A DNA stretch of 64,000 nt from Catellatospora sichuanensis (GCF_007483665.1 NZ_ML660185.1:98168-162167); one strand, 5' to 3'; numbered from the stretch's first letter, positions 7,344-16,539 are shown. Notes: generated by a model not told the origin, from the letters alone. Numbers and translations are program-made.

Positions 7344-8819
7344 TCAGCGCGTCGCCGCGGGGACTCCCGCCCCGTCCAGCAGTTCGTGCAGCGCGGCGGC
7401 GTCGAGTGCGGGATTCGCGGCGGCGTGGCGCGCCAGGCCGGTCCCGAGCAGCTCGCGCAGGCGGTCGGCGGGAAGGCGCGGATGCGCCGCGGCAGCTGCG
7501 GTCACCTGACTGTCCGGATCGGAGACGAACCGGTCGACCAGTTCCGGCGGCACCTCGGGGTCGAGCAGTGCCAGTAGCCGCACCGAGGGGTCCGGGTCGC
7601 GGGCGAATCGGGCGAGCCCGGTGACCGGGAAGCCGGGCCGGGTCGTCAGGTGCAGCCGGTCCGGTCCGTCGTACTCCAGGTAGCTGCGTAGCAGCAGCGC
7701 GGGCGGTGGGGCCGGGTGGCGGAGCGCGAGCCGGACGCGTACGCCCTGATCCGGGTCCTGGGCCAGCCGGACGGCGACGGCCTGCGGCAGCCGGGTGTCG
7801 CTCGCGGCGCGGCGGCGCAGCAGCGGATTCACCGAGTAGGCGTGGGCGATACTGACCGTGAGTTCCGGTACCAGCCCCGGCTTGATCCGGTTGAAGGAGT
7901 CCTGCGGCCAGCGGTCGACGGCGATCGCCGCGCGCTGGGACTCGCTGAGCCCGGGATGCGTCGACACCGCGATCCGCACCGACTCGTCGTCGTCGACGGT
8001 GAGGCGTTTCAGCTGATCGGCGGTCAGATCGTCGCGGTCGGCGGAGGTGCAGCGGACACCTGTGTCCGGATGGGACATCAGCATCTCCACCACGTCCGGT
8101 GGCAGTTGGGGGTTGTACGCCAGGAATTGGAGATCGCGCTCGTCGCCGTGGGCGATCAGATGGTCCAGCAGCGCCCGCGAAAGGCGCCCGAGCTGCAGCA
8201 GTTGCCAGTGATAGTGGCCGCGATACGGCGGCAGGTCGGCGGGCTCCATCACCTGCGCGTGGTAGGCGATCACGTCGGCGGCGGCCGCACGCACCTGCTG
8301 GTCGGGATCGCGCTGGAGGGCGAGCCACCGCTCGTCTGACAGGGCACGCCGGTATCCGCATGCCGCAGCACGGATCACGGGCAGCGGATGGGTCGCCGCG
8401 ACCTCGCAGGCCTGCCGTCCGAAGAGCGTGAATGTCAGCTCGTCCAGCAGCTCGCCGGGGGACAGCAGCGGGTGAGGGGTGCCGAGCAGCCGCCGGATGA
8501 CGTCGTCTGGCAGGGGCCGCGGACTGGTCCCGGCGGGCCACTGCCGTGGATCGCGGATGACGGCGACGGCGGTCATCGGATCCGGGTGGTCGATGAGACG
8601 CGCTCGCTGCCCCGGGCCGAGGTGGGGGTTGTCGGCGATGCGCTTGCGCACGCGGCGGTCCGGGTGGGCCAGGACCGCGTCGAGGAGTTCCTCAGGCAGG
8701 TCGCGTTCCGTACACAGGACGTCCCAGCATGCCTGTGCCTCGGTGGCCAGCAGGCGCAGCAGCACGTCGACAGGCGCCCCGTGGTTGGCCGCCACTCCGC
8801 ACAGGATCTCTTCGCGCAC
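7344..8819 (-). CDS. Leucine-rich-repeat-variant (LRV) protein
   Basis: The 491-residue protein consists of degenerate repeats of about 24-28 residues with the pattern LPxELLDxLxxHPDxxVRxRIAxNP, seen from residue 35 almost to the end. This is the variable-leucine (LRV) type of helical solenoid, related to HEAT-like repeats. It has no signal peptide, transmembrane segment or catalytic motif, so it is probably a cytoplasmic protein-protein interaction scaffold. The start is the GTG at 8819. It is divergent from the sigma-factor gene, with about 150 bases between. Partner and pathway are unknown. Confidence 0.75.
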   Translation of the reverse strand: MREEILCGVAANHGAPVDVLLRLLATEAQACWDVLCTERDLPEELLDAVLAHPDRRVRKRIADNPHLGPGQRARLIDHPDPMTAVAVIRDPRQWPAGTSPRPLPDDVIRRLLGTPHPLLSPGELLDELTFTLFGRQACEVAATHPLPVIRAAACGYRRALSDERWLALQRDPDQQVRAAAADVIAYHAQVMEPADLPPYRGHYHWQLLQLGRLSRALLDHLIAHGDERDLQFLAYNPQLPPDVVEMLMSHPDTGVRCTSADRDDLTADQLKRLTVDDDESVRIAVSTHPGLSESQRAAIAVDRWPQDSFNRIKPGLVPELTVSIAHAYSVNPLLRRRAASDTRLPQAVAVRLAQDPDQGVRVRLALRHPAPPPALLLRSYLEYDGPDRLHLTTRPGFPVTGLARFARDPDPSVRLLALLDPEVPPELVDRFVSDPDSQVTAAAAAHPRLPADRLRELLGTGLARHAAANPALDAAALHELLDGAGVPAATR

Positions 8820-8969
8820 CTGGCCCCTTCCCGTTGATCTCAGCGGGCAAGTGTCGCATCCAGGCCCTTTCCCTGCTGTCCCATGGCGTGGACGGGGCGG
8901 GTAAAGGCCGGACCGGGTGCCGCGCGTAGTCCATGCGAGAGTTCCCTTCCCCGGCTACAGGTGGTGTCG

Positions 8970-9470
8970 ATGGACGATTTCGGCGAGTTCTATGCGGCGC
9001 GCAAGGACGCCGTCTACCGGGCGCTCCTGGTCGCCACCCGCGGGCAGCCCGGTGCCGAGGACGCCGTCGCGGAGGCGTTCACCAGGGCGTACGCCCGCTG
9101 GGAAACCGTGCGGGCACATCCCAACCCGACGGCCTGGGTGCTGCGCACCGCGCTGAACGAGCAGCGGTCCTGGTGGCGGCGGCTGCGCCGGGAACTGCCG
9201 GGCGACCCGCCCGACGTCGGCGGCGTGGCCGACCGTGGTCCGGGCGGGCTGGACGCGCGACTTCGTGGCCTGGTCATGGCGCTACCCACCCGGCAGCGCC
9301 AGGTGGTGGCGCTGCGGCTGCTGGCGGACCTGTCGGCCGAGGAGACGGGACGGACGCTGCGCATCGGCGCGGCCACCGTGCACGTCCACCTGCACCGTGC
9401 GCTGGCGACCCTGCGCACCCGACTCGCCGTCGCGACGGGCGACGGCTCGCTGGTCCGGGAGGAGTTGTGA
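8970..9470 (+). CDS. ECF/SigE-family RNA polymerase sigma factor
   Basis: The 166-residue protein has sigma-70 region 2 at about residues 8-70 (YRALLVATRGQPGAEDAVAEAF…RWETV…NPTAWVLRTALN). Region 4 lies at about 105-155 (LPTRQRQVVALRLLADLSAEETGRTLRIGAATVHVHLHRALATLR). Length and motifs fit the extracytoplasmic-function group. I chose ATG 8970; GTG codons 6 and 9 bases upstream are possible. Its stop overlaps the next start (TGATG at 9468-9472), so the downstream membrane protein is translated with it. That pairing is usual for a sigma factor and its membrane-bound partner. Confidence 0.85.
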   Translation: MDDFGEFYAARKDAVYRALLVATRGQPGAEDAVAEAFTRAYARWETVRAHPNPTAWVLRTALNEQRSWWRRLRRELPGDPPDVGGVADRGPGGLDARLRGLVMALPTRQRQVVALRLLADLSAEETGRTLRIGAATVHVHLHRALATLRTRLAVATGDGSLVREEL

Positions 9471-10225
9471 TGGCGGAACTGGACGACGAGCGCCTCGCGG
9501 AGCTGGTCCGCGCGGCGCACCGGGACACGCACCTCACCGTGCCGCTGGCCCGGATCCTCGGGGCCCGTCCGAGGCAGCGGCCGATCGTGGTGCTGGCGCT
9601 CGCCGCGGCGGTGGTGGTCGGGGTGGTCATGCTCGGCGCGGCCTTCCTGCTGCTGGCCGCCCCGCCGTCGCACGAGGAACCCGCGGTGCCGGCGCCTTCG
9701 GCCCCGGTGCAGGGCAAGCCGCCCCGGCCCACCAGCAGCGCGACCACGGCGCAGGGGCGCTGCGCCGATTACGCCGCCGGGGAACTCGCCCAGGCGGGGC
9801 TGACGGAGCTGCCGCCGCTGCGCTTCGAGGTGGAGCCGGTCCCGGGGCGGCTGCGGTTGCTGATGTACGCCGACGACAGTGGCAGCACCGCGTGCTGGCT
9901 GGGCGCCGAGCAGCATGCGGTGCAGGTCGGCCTGTCCGACCTGACCACCACGATGCGGCCGTCGCACCCGGCGGGCCGGTTGAGCAACGCTTCGTCGGCG
10001 TTCGGGTCCGAGCCGGCGGCGGCGTACACCTTCGGCCGTGCGCCGGCGGGCGTCACCCGGGTCGAGGTCCACTTCCCGGGTGGCGTGGTGCGCGAGGCGC
10101 AGGTCGACGGCGAGTGGTATCTGCTGACGGGAGCGGGCCAGGAGTCCTACGACTTCTCCGAGATCACGAAGGTCGTCGCGTTCACCCCGGACGGCCCGAA
10201 GGAGCTGCCGGTGCGGCACGGCTGA
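9470..10225 (+). CDS. Membrane-anchored protein coupled to the sigma factor, possible anti-sigma partner
   Basis: The 251-residue protein has a short cytoplasmic N-terminus (about 40 residues), one transmembrane helix at about residues 43-66 (IVVLALAAAVVVGVVMLGAA), a Pro/Ser-rich spacer and a C-terminal extracytoplasmic domain. No zinc-binding HxxxCxxC anti-sigma motif is present. The N-terminal segment ELDDERLAELVRAAHRDTHLTVP is long enough to contact a sigma factor. Gene order and 1-base overlap with the sigma gene suggest a regulatory or sensing role. This is inference, since the outer domain is not one I recognise. Confidence 0.65.
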   Translation: MAELDDERLAELVRAAHRDTHLTVPLARILGARPRQRPIVVLALAAAVVVGVVMLGAAFLLLAAPPSHEEPAVPAPSAPVQGKPPRPTSSATTAQGRCADYAAGELAQAGLTELPPLRFEVEPVPGRLRLLMYADDSGSTACWLGAEQHAVQVGLSDLTTTMRPSHPAGRLSNASSAFGSEPAAAYTFGRAPAGVTRVEVHFPGGVVREAQVDGEWYLLTGAGQESYDFSEITKVVAFTPDGPKELPVRHG

Positions 10226-10389
10226 CGGCGCAACGGGGGCAGGTGGGGCGCGGTCGTAGCCGCGTCCCACCTGGTGCGTCGTCGGGAGCGCCACCCGGCT
10301 GCGCGTTCGGTCTGGTGCCGCCGTGACACACTGTCGCCTCGCGGACAGTTCATGTTTCGCGTTCACCCCCGGACGAAGGAACCCCCCTC

Positions 10390-10968
10390 GTGGATCTGGC
10401 CACCCTGCAGGCTCAGCAGACGCTGTTCATCAAGCAGCGCTTCACCATGATGATCAACCGGTACGAGGTCACGTCGGTGCAGCCCGACGGCACCCCCGGC
10501 ACGCAGCTGGCGTTCGTCGAGCAGAAGCGCATGGCCTTCAAGGAGCAGGTCACGCTGTACCGCGACGACAGCAAGACCGGCGTGTTCGCCGCGTTCAAGG
10601 CCCGCAGCGTGATCGACCTCGGCGCGACGTACGACGTCACCGACGAGAACGGCGCTCCGATCGGTCTGTTCAAGAAGGACTTCGCGAAGTCGCTGCTGCG
10701 TTCGACCTGGCACGTGGAGCCCGCCGGTGGCGCCCGCATCACCGGCCAGGAGCGCAGCCTGCCCATCGCGCTGCTGCGCCGCTTCGCCGACCTGACCTTC
10801 TGGCCGTACCACTTCGACTTCGTGCGCGACGGCCAGCCGGTGTTCTCCGTGGTGAAGAAGTTCGCGCTGGTGCGCGACAAGTACACCGTCGAGATCCACG
10901 ACCCGGCCATCGACCGCCGCCTGGTCGTGGCGATGGCGGTGGCGCTGGACGCGCTCCAGGCGCGCTGA
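10390..10968 (+). CDS. LURP-one/scramblase-like protein
   Basis: A 192-residue soluble protein. The pattern of beta strands with KARSVIDLGATYDVTDENGAPIGLFKKDF, a central LRSTWHVEP and a C-terminal VFSVVKKFALVRDKYTVEI resembles the LURP-one-related / Tubby-scramblase barrel. Bacterial members have no settled function; some are proposed to bind lipid. The start is GTG 10390 with AAGGAAC upstream. It stands alone, with a hairpin downstream at 10983. Confidence 0.7.
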   Translation: MDLATLQAQQTLFIKQRFTMMINRYEVTSVQPDGTPGTQLAFVEQKRMAFKEQVTLYRDDSKTGVFAAFKARSVIDLGATYDVTDENGAPIGLFKKDFAKSLLRSTWHVEPAGGARITGQERSLPIALLRRFADLTFWPYHFDFVRDGQPVFSVVKKFALVRDKYTVEIHDPAIDRRLVVAMAVALDALQAR

Positions 10969-11441
10969 TCTCGTACCACCCGCGTGGGGGCGTCGGCTGC
11001 GGCCGCCGTCCCCACGCCCGTGTGCAGCATGTTTCGGCGGTGGCCGAATAGCCTCGACCGCGGCGGCGCGGTCCAGCATCATCCCCTGCGGGGAACCGGC
11101 GTTCGGTCGGGCGCCGCCGGGTCCCGCCGCGGCGCTCGACCCTCGCGGGCTTGGTCGCAACGGGGGAGGCCAATCCCGCGCGCCGGGACACGCTGACGGC
11201 GGCGGTGACCTCGGCCATGGCGGTCCTCGCCCGCGGCGTCACCGTCGGTCACGACCTACCGCTGCTGCGGTGAAGATCCGTCGTCGGGTCAAGGTTCGGT
11301 AACGCGGTCGGACGTATCGGACATCTCGGGCGGCGACCTGTTGAGTTGCCGGGCCCGGCGTCCTAGTTTTGATCGCCAACGACCCGTTGAGCTGCGCCCC
11401 GAGCGGCTCGTCATGCGGCGTTGTCGATACGAGGGGTCCGC
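10969..11441. other. 473-base gap with one hairpin and a weak promoter
   Basis: No credible gene was found on either strand. A stem with CGTGGGG / CCCCACG arms at 10983-11016 is a likely terminator for the LURP-one-like gene. Near the right end TTGAGT (11341-11346) and TAGTTT (11364-11369) are 17 bases apart and could be a weak promoter for the pentapeptide-repeat gene. Confidence 0.5.
10983..11016 (+). terminator. Hairpin after the LURP-one-like gene
   Basis: Seven-base arms CGTGGGG and CCCCACG enclose a GC-rich internal region with a further short GGC/GCC stem. It begins 14 bases after the stop codon at 10968. Confidence 0.45.
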
Positions 11442-12422
11442 ATGCTCAACGATGAGGCGCTCGTCGAGCGCTGGCTCGTGTCCGGCGGGCCGGAGTTGCA
11501 GTCCGAGGTCATCCGCCGCCTGCGGGCGGGGGAGCGCCTCGACGGCCTGGCCCTGGACCGCATCGACGGCCGCTGGGACCTGCGTGGGCTGGGTGCACCC
11601 GAGCCCCGTGCCGCCGAGCCGGACAGCGCGACCCGGCAGGCCGGCGGGATGACGTTCACCTTCGAGTTCTCCGACGTCGCGGCGACGCTGGAGTTCCAGC
11701 GCGCCCGCCTGGTCGACCTCGACCTGCGGGGTGCGCACCTGCCGCGGCTGCGGCTGTTCGGCTGCGTCGTCGACAACAGCCTGTTCGACGGCGCGCACTG
11801 CGTCGGCCTGCGGATGTGGGCCACCGACGTCAGCGACACCTCGTTCCTCGCCGCAGACCTGGCGCGCTCGTCGGTCGGCGGCTGGTATGCCGGTCGCGGC
11901 AACCGGCTGCGTGCCGTCGACTTCCGCCACGCCGACCTGTCCCGGCTGGGCTGCGGCGTCGCGGCGTTCACCGACGTGGACTTCGCCCACGCGCAGCTCG
12001 AATGCACCAACTTCTGGCAGGCCAGCCTGGTCCGCTGCCGGTTCGCCGGGGTGCTGCGCGAGGTCGTGTTCGACGGCCGCGTGCTCGAACCCGAGCGCGA
12101 TCTGGCCCCCAACCCGATGCAGGACGTCGACATGCGCGGTGTGACCGCGTTCGACGATGTCGACTTCCGCGGCGTGAACTTCGACCGCGTCAACCTGCCC
12201 GACCACCCGGCCCTGGTCGTGGTCCGCGGCGTGGCGCGCGTCGAGGCGGGCCTGCTGCGGCTCGCCGACCGCGACGACCACGCCGCCCAGGAGGCCCGCG
12301 GCCGCCTCCAGCACCTGCGCAAGTTCATGGGCGTCGCCGGCGGCGCCGACCAGGCCCTCATCGACATGCGCACCCTCATCGACCCCGAAGCCGCCCTCCT
12401 CCTCCGAGTCCTGCTCACCTGA
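11442..12422 (+). CDS. Pentapeptide-repeat protein
   Basis: The 326-residue protein has a helical N-terminal section (residues 1-60). A right-handed beta-helix follows, built of A(D/N)LxX-like pentapeptides: LVDLDLRGAHL, LFDGAHCVGL, DTSFLAADL, AVDFRHADLSRL, DVDFAHAQLECTNF, DMRGVTAFDDVDFRGVNFDRVNL. A helical C-terminus ends at LRVLLT. Pentapeptide helices act as scaffolds or DNA mimics; no specific role can be assigned. The start is ATG 11442 with GAGGGG upstream. It has no signal peptide. It is convergent with the esterase gene across a large hairpin. Confidence 0.75.
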   Translation: MLNDEALVERWLVSGGPELQSEVIRRLRAGERLDGLALDRIDGRWDLRGLGAPEPRAAEPDSATRQAGGMTFTFEFSDVAATLEFQRARLVDLDLRGAHLPRLRLFGCVVDNSLFDGAHCVGLRMWATDVSDTSFLAADLARSSVGGWYAGRGNRLRAVDFRHADLSRLGCGVAAFTDVDFAHAQLECTNFWQASLVRCRFAGVLREVVFDGRVLEPERDLAPNPMQDVDMRGVTAFDDVDFRGVNFDRVNLPDHPALVVVRGVARVEAGLLRLADRDDHAAQEARGRLQHLRKFMGVAGGADQALIDMRTLIDPEAALLLRVLLT

Positions 12423-12434
12423 CCACCCCCTTGC

Positions 12435-12497
12435 CGCAACTCGCAGAGAGTCGCGGTCTCCGGGGAGCCCGGAGACCGCGACGGTTCAAGAGTTGCG
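12435..12497. terminator. Large two-part convergent terminator
   Basis: An outer stem CGCAACTC / GAGTTGCG (12435-12442 and 12490-12497) surrounds a perfect 15-bp inner stem (12450-12464 with 12468-12482) closed by a 3-base loop. It lies between the convergent pentapeptide and esterase genes. The CGCAACT / AGTTGCG arms recur in the terminator at 16503. Confidence 0.75.
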
Positions 12498-12509
12498 ACA
12501 GGGAACAGG

Positions 12510-13541
12510 TCAGCCGTCGAGGCGGCGGATCATGTTCATGATGGTTTCCAGTTGGCGGCCGCCTTTGATGGGGTAGTTGGTGTAGCCGAGGTAGCCCCAC
12601 CAGTCCCAGCAGCCGTAGGGGTTGACGCCGGAGGCGGTGGCCTGGGGGTACAGGACGACGGTCCTGTTGGTGTCGGCGTACTGGTTCAGGTTGGCGCGGT
12701 CGACGAACGCCGTGCCGACCGCGTCGTAGCCCTGCGCGCAGCCGTGCAGGGCGACCAGCAGGCGGCAGCTCTGGCCGGCCGCGCAGCTGCTCGGCACGTA
12801 CGCGAAACCGCTGCCGCCCATGCTCAGCCCGGCCGCGAACCCGTTGACCGCGAACGTGTTCTGGTCGAAGCGGATCAGCGACCCGGTGAGCGGGCCGGTG
12901 TTGCGGGCGCTCACCGAGCCGTAGAGCTTGGCGAACATGGCGTTCTGCGGGTCGGTGCCGCAGTCGTTGAGAAACGGCGACGCGGTGGCCGTGCAGCCGC
13001 CCGTGCCGTACGGCGTGACCCAGGCGTGCCCGGCCGAGCTGCCCGAGTTGTAGGACACGCTCGCGCCGAAGTGCTGGTAGTAGCCGACCAGGTCGTCGGT
13101 GACCGACTTCTGCACGGTGCTGTCGTTGCTGCCGTGGAAGACGTACACCGGGTCGCCGGACAGCTGTGACGGCGGATCGATCCAGCCGTAGCCCGACCAC
13201 AGCGAGGTGTACGACTCGAGGCTGCTCAGCTGGGTCGACCAGAGATTGTCGCCGCACGCGTAGAGCGCCCGGCTCGCGTTGTACTGCGCGCAGTAGTAGG
13301 GCCCGGCGGCGAACACGGCCGCACCCTTGATCCGGCCCGAGTAGGCCACGTGCAGCTGAGTCGCCATGTATCCGCCGGAGGAGACGCCGGCGAGGTACAC
13401 GCTGGAGATGTTGTAGGTCTTCAGGGTGCCGGCGACGGGCGGCACCGTGTACGGCGTCGCGGCGGCGGCAGGTGCGGCGGATCCGAAAACGACCAGCAGC
13501 GCGGCGATCGCCGCGAGGCCGGCGCGGGCACGTCGTGACAT
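12510..13541 (-). CDS. Secreted PHB-depolymerase-like esterase
   Basis: The 343-residue protein has a clear signal peptide (residues 1-28, ending AAPAAAA). Its alpha/beta-hydrolase fold has the nucleophile in the lipase box GVSSGGYMA (Ser54), HGSNDSTV in the region of the acid and a late HG…GRQLETIMNMIRRL end. The YAGVSSGGYM-type box and the paired cysteines are like extracellular poly(3-hydroxybutyrate) depolymerases and related carboxylesterases. It would hydrolyse polyester or ester substrates outside the cell. The start is ATG 13541 with AAGGAG upstream. No separate substrate-binding or lectin domain is present. The PHB substrate is an inference by family. Confidence 0.82.
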   Translation of the reverse strand: MSRRARAGLAAIAALLVVFGSAAPAAAATPYTVPPVAGTLKTYNISSVYLAGVSSGGYMATQLHVAYSGRIKGAAVFAAGPYYCAQYNASRALYACGDNLWSTQLSSLESYTSLWSGYGWIDPPSQLSGDPVYVFHGSNDSTVQKSVTDDLVGYYQHFGASVSYNSGSSAGHAWVTPYGTGGCTATASPFLNDCGTDPQNAMFAKLYGSVSARNTGPLTGSLIRFDQNTFAVNGFAAGLSMGGSGFAYVPSSCAAGQSCRLLVALHGCAQGYDAVGTAFVDRANLNQYADTNRTVVLYPQATASGVNPYGCWDWWGYLGYTNYPIKGGRQLETIMNMIRRLDG

Positions 13542-13727
13542 GACCGACTCCTTCCGGTAGCAGGGGTGGCGTCACCGTAGGCGCGGGCCACGCCCACCTC
13601 CAGCCGCGCCGGGCACACACTTCGATGGATCCACATGGCGCGTACCGCCACCCGCCGTCACGGGCACCCACCACGGCGAAGTCAATTCGGTGGCCCGCGT
13701 GCGGTGCGGCCGTGCATCCTGTGGGCC

Positions 13728-14069
13728 ATGGGAATGCTCGACAGTGTCGCCACGCGGGTGGTCGCGGGAGCGACCGTGCGGTTCCGGCCCTCCGGCAACT
13801 CGATGGTGCCGCTGATCCGCAGCCGGGACCTGGTGACGGTCGCGCCGGTGAACCCGGCGGCGGTCCAGGTCGGCGACATCGTGCTGGCCCGCGTCGCGGG
13901 CGCGGTCTACCTGCACCTGGTGTCGGCGGTGGACGCCGCGGGCGCGCGGGTGCAGATCAGCAACAACCGCGGCCGGGTCAACGGCTGGACCGGCCACGCC
14001 CGCGTCTTCGGCATCTGCACCGAGGTCGAGGGGGCGGCGCGGCCGCGGCTCGACGGCAAGACCAGGTAG
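13728..14069 (+). CDS. Small S24/S26-like peptidase-fold protein
   Basis: The 113-residue protein has RPSGNSMVPLIRSRDLVTVAPV, the serine region of S24/S26 (LexA/signal-peptidase-like) domains, then VGDIVLARV and GRVNGWTGHARVFGICTEV, which fit the beta fold. The usual general-base lysine is not obvious: the expected region reads VYLHLVSAV. It may therefore be inactive or act on an unusual mechanism. No transmembrane helix is seen. ATG 13728 and ATG 13734 are both possible starts. It lies between the divergent esterase gene and the chitinase gene. Confidence 0.6.
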   Translation: MGMLDSVATRVVAGATVRFRPSGNSMVPLIRSRDLVTVAPVNPAAVQVGDIVLARVAGAVYLHLVSAVDAAGARVQISNNRGRVNGWTGHARVFGICTEVEGAARPRLDGKTR

Positions 14070-14158
14070 CTGGGGCCCGGGAGCGGCGTGGTACAGCTGC
14101 ACCCATGCACATAGAGAAATGCAAATGTGGCATTGACCGCGCCGTTCCTCGGGGCCAG

Positions 14159-14179
14159 TATTAGGAAAGTTTCCTAATA
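14159..14179. promoter_or_regulatory. 21-bp perfect palindrome upstream of the chitinase
   Basis: TATTAGGAAA, a central G, then TTTCCTAATA: two exact 10-base arms that end 12 bases before the chitinase ATG and just before its AGGAGG site. The DNA here is AT-rich against a GC-rich background. TTGACC at 14133 could be a -35, with the palindrome covering the -10 to +1 region. An operator or a 5'-end mRNA hairpin are both possible. Confidence 0.6.
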
Positions 14180-14191
14180 ACAGGAGGGCAC

Positions 14192-16468
14192 ATGCGCAAG
14201 ATCCGCTCCCTTGCCGCAATCCTCGTCATAGCCGTCACCGGTGCGACGCTGACGCTGCCCGGCGTCGCCGCGGCGGCACCGGCGGGGCTCACCGCCACGT
14301 TCTCCAGCGCGAACAACGGATCGTGGTTCATGGACAAGTTCGTCGTCACGAACCCCACCGGTGCCGCGATCACCGGCTGGACCCTGGAGTTCGACCTGCC
14401 GGCGGGCGTGACCATGAGCAACTTCTACAACGGCACGGCCAGCCAGTCCGGCAGCCACGTCACCGTCGTCAACGCCCACTACAACGGCACGGTCGCCGCC
14501 GGTGCGAACACCGAGCCCTACAGCCCCTGGTTCATCGCGTACGGCACCGGCGCGGCCCCGCTGAACTGCCGGATCAACGGCAACAAGTGCGACGGCAGTG
14601 CCGACCGGGCCCCGGGCACGCCCACCGGGGTGACCGTCACCGGCCGCACCACGCGCACCGTCGCGCTGTCCTGGACCGCCGCCGCGGTGACGGACTTCCC
14701 GATCGCCGGCTACGACGTGCTGTCCGGCAGCACGGTCGTGGCCGCCAGCGCCACCACCGGCGCGGTGGTCACCGGGCTGAACCCGAACACCGGCTACACC
14801 TTCATCGTGCGGGCGCGCGACACCCGCGGCAACCTGTCCGCGGTCAGCGCGCCCGTCAGCGCCACGACGCTGAACCCGGCGAACGACACCACGCCGCCGA
14901 CCGTGCCCGGCAACCTGCGCTCGACGGCGAAGACCGCCACCTCGGTGACCCTCGCCTGGAACGCCGCGACCGACGCCAACGGCATCGCCGGCTACGACGT
15001 ATACACCGGCACGACCCTGCGGGCCAGCGTCACCGGCCTGACCGCGGTGGTCGGCGGGCTGTCGCCGATGACGGCGTACGCCTTCACGGTCAAGGCCCGC
15101 GACACCTACGACAACCCCTCCGCCGCCACCAACGCCGTCACCGTCACCACCGACGACGTCGTCGGCGCGGGCAACTACGCGAAGGTCGGCTACTTCGTGC
15201 AGTGGGGCATCTACGGCCGGCAGTACTTCGTGCGCAACCTCGACACCAGTGGCGCGGCGGCCAAGCTGACCCACCTCAACTACGCCTTCGCCAACATCGA
15301 CCCGGTCAACCTGACCTGCCTGCAGGGCGTCACCCGCGGCACCACCGCCAACCCGCAGGACCCGGACCAGGGCACGGGCGCTGGTGACGCCGACGCCGAC
15401 TACGGCCGCCCGATGGCCGCATCGCAGTCCGTCGACGGGGTCGCCGACACCGGCTGGGAGCCGCTGCGCGGCAACTTCAACCAGCTGCGCAAGCTCAAGG
15501 CCAAGCACCCGCACCTCAAGGTGCTCATCTCGATCGGCGGCTGGACCTACTCGAAGTACTTCTCCGACGTCGCGGCCACGCCCGCGTCGCGGGAGAAGTT
15601 CGTCAGGTCCTGCATCGACATCTATATCAAGGGCAACCTGCCGACCTACAACGCGGCGGGCGGGCCGGGCAGCGCCGCCAACATCTTCGACGGCATCGAC
15701 CTCGACTGGGAGTGGCCGGGCTCGGAAGGCCACCCGGGCAACCACGTCAGCCCGGCCGACAAGGCCAACAACACCGCGCTGTGTGCCGAGTTCCGGCGGC
15801 AGCTTGACACGCTGACCGCCACCACCGGCAAGCGGTACCTGCTCACCGCGTTCACCCCGGCCGACCCGGCGAAGGTCGCCGCCGGCTGGGACATCAGCCC
15901 GACCGGCGTATTCGCGTCGATGGACTTCGCGAACGTGCAGGGCTACGACTTCCACGGCTCGGGCTCGGACAACTCGTGGGAGCCCAACCGCACCGGCCAC
16001 CAGGCCAACCTGTACCGCGACCCGCAGGACCCCTACTCGTTCGAATTCAGCGTGGACAAGGCGATCCAGACCTATCTGGACGCCGGGGTCAGTCCGCGAC
16101 GGCTCACCATCGGGGTGGCCTTCTACGGGCGCGGCTGGCAGGGCGTCGCGGCGGGCGGCGTCAACGGCGAGTGGCAGACCGCGACCGGCGCGGCGCCCGG
16201 CCAGTTCGCCGAAGAAGCCGGGACCAGGGGGTACGCCAACCTGCTGTCGGGTGTGCCCGGCTGCACGGTGTACCACGACGTGCAGTCGGTCTCCAGCTAC
16301 TGCTACACCGGCGCGGGCGGCCAGTGGTGGAGCTTCGACGACGCCTGGTCGATCGCGCAGAAGACGGCCTGGCTCAAACAGAAGAACCTGCTCGGCGGCA
16401 TGATCTGGGAGATGTCCGGGGACACCGCCACCGGCACCCTCATGACCGCCCTCCACTCCGGCCTCTGA
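14192..16468 (+). CDS. Modular GH18 chitinase (CBM2 + two FnIII + GH18)
   Basis: A 758-residue secreted enzyme that would cleave beta-1,4 bonds in chitin. Order: signal peptide (residues 1-29), CBM2-type cellulose/chitin-binding domain (30-135, two cysteines), two fibronectin type III domains (about 145-230 and 240-325), then the GH18 barrel from residue 330. The catalytic motif DGIDLDWEWP has Asp503, Asp505 and the acid Glu507. SIGGWTYS and the late WEMSGD segment are typical of the family. The start is ATG 14192 with AGGAGGGCAC just upstream. A 21-bp palindrome lies at the promoter. A strong hairpin follows the stop. Confidence 0.95.
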   Translation: MRKIRSLAAILVIAVTGATLTLPGVAAAAPAGLTATFSSANNGSWFMDKFVVTNPTGAAITGWTLEFDLPAGVTMSNFYNGTASQSGSHVTVVNAHYNGTVAAGANTEPYSPWFIAYGTGAAPLNCRINGNKCDGSADRAPGTPTGVTVTGRTTRTVALSWTAAAVTDFPIAGYDVLSGSTVVAASATTGAVVTGLNPNTGYTFIVRARDTRGNLSAVSAPVSATTLNPANDTTPPTVPGNLRSTAKTATSVTLAWNAATDANGIAGYDVYTGTTLRASVTGLTAVVGGLSPMTAYAFTVKARDTYDNPSAATNAVTVTTDDVVGAGNYAKVGYFVQWGIYGRQYFVRNLDTSGAAAKLTHLNYAFANIDPVNLTCLQGVTRGTTANPQDPDQGTGAGDADADYGRPMAASQSVDGVADTGWEPLRGNFNQLRKLKAKHPHLKVLISIGGWTYSKYFSDVAATPASREKFVRSCIDIYIKGNLPTYNAAGGPGSAANIFDGIDLDWEWPGSEGHPGNHVSPADKANNTALCAEFRRQLDTLTATTGKRYLLTAFTPADPAKVAAGWDISPTGVFASMDFANVQGYDFHGSGSDNSWEPNRTGHQANLYRDPQDPYSFEFSVDKAIQTYLDAGVSPRRLTIGVAFYGRGWQGVAAGGVNGEWQTATGAAPGQFAEEAGTRGYANLLSGVPGCTVYHDVQSVSSYCYTGAGGQWWSFDDAWSIAQKTAWLKQKNLLGGMIWEMSGDTATGTLMTALHSGL

Positions 16469-16502
16469 CCACCGCCAGGCGGCCGAACGCCGCCGAACCG
16501 GG

Positions 16503-16539
16503 CCACGGGCCGCAACTTTCACGGAGTTGCGGCCCGTGG
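16503..16539. terminator. Perfect 15-bp convergent terminator
   Basis: Arms CCACGGGCCGCAACT and AGTTGCGGCCCGTGG flank a 7-base loop. It lies between the convergent chitinase and SDR genes and shares the CGCAACT/AGTTGCG arm with the hairpin at 12435. Confidence 0.75.
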
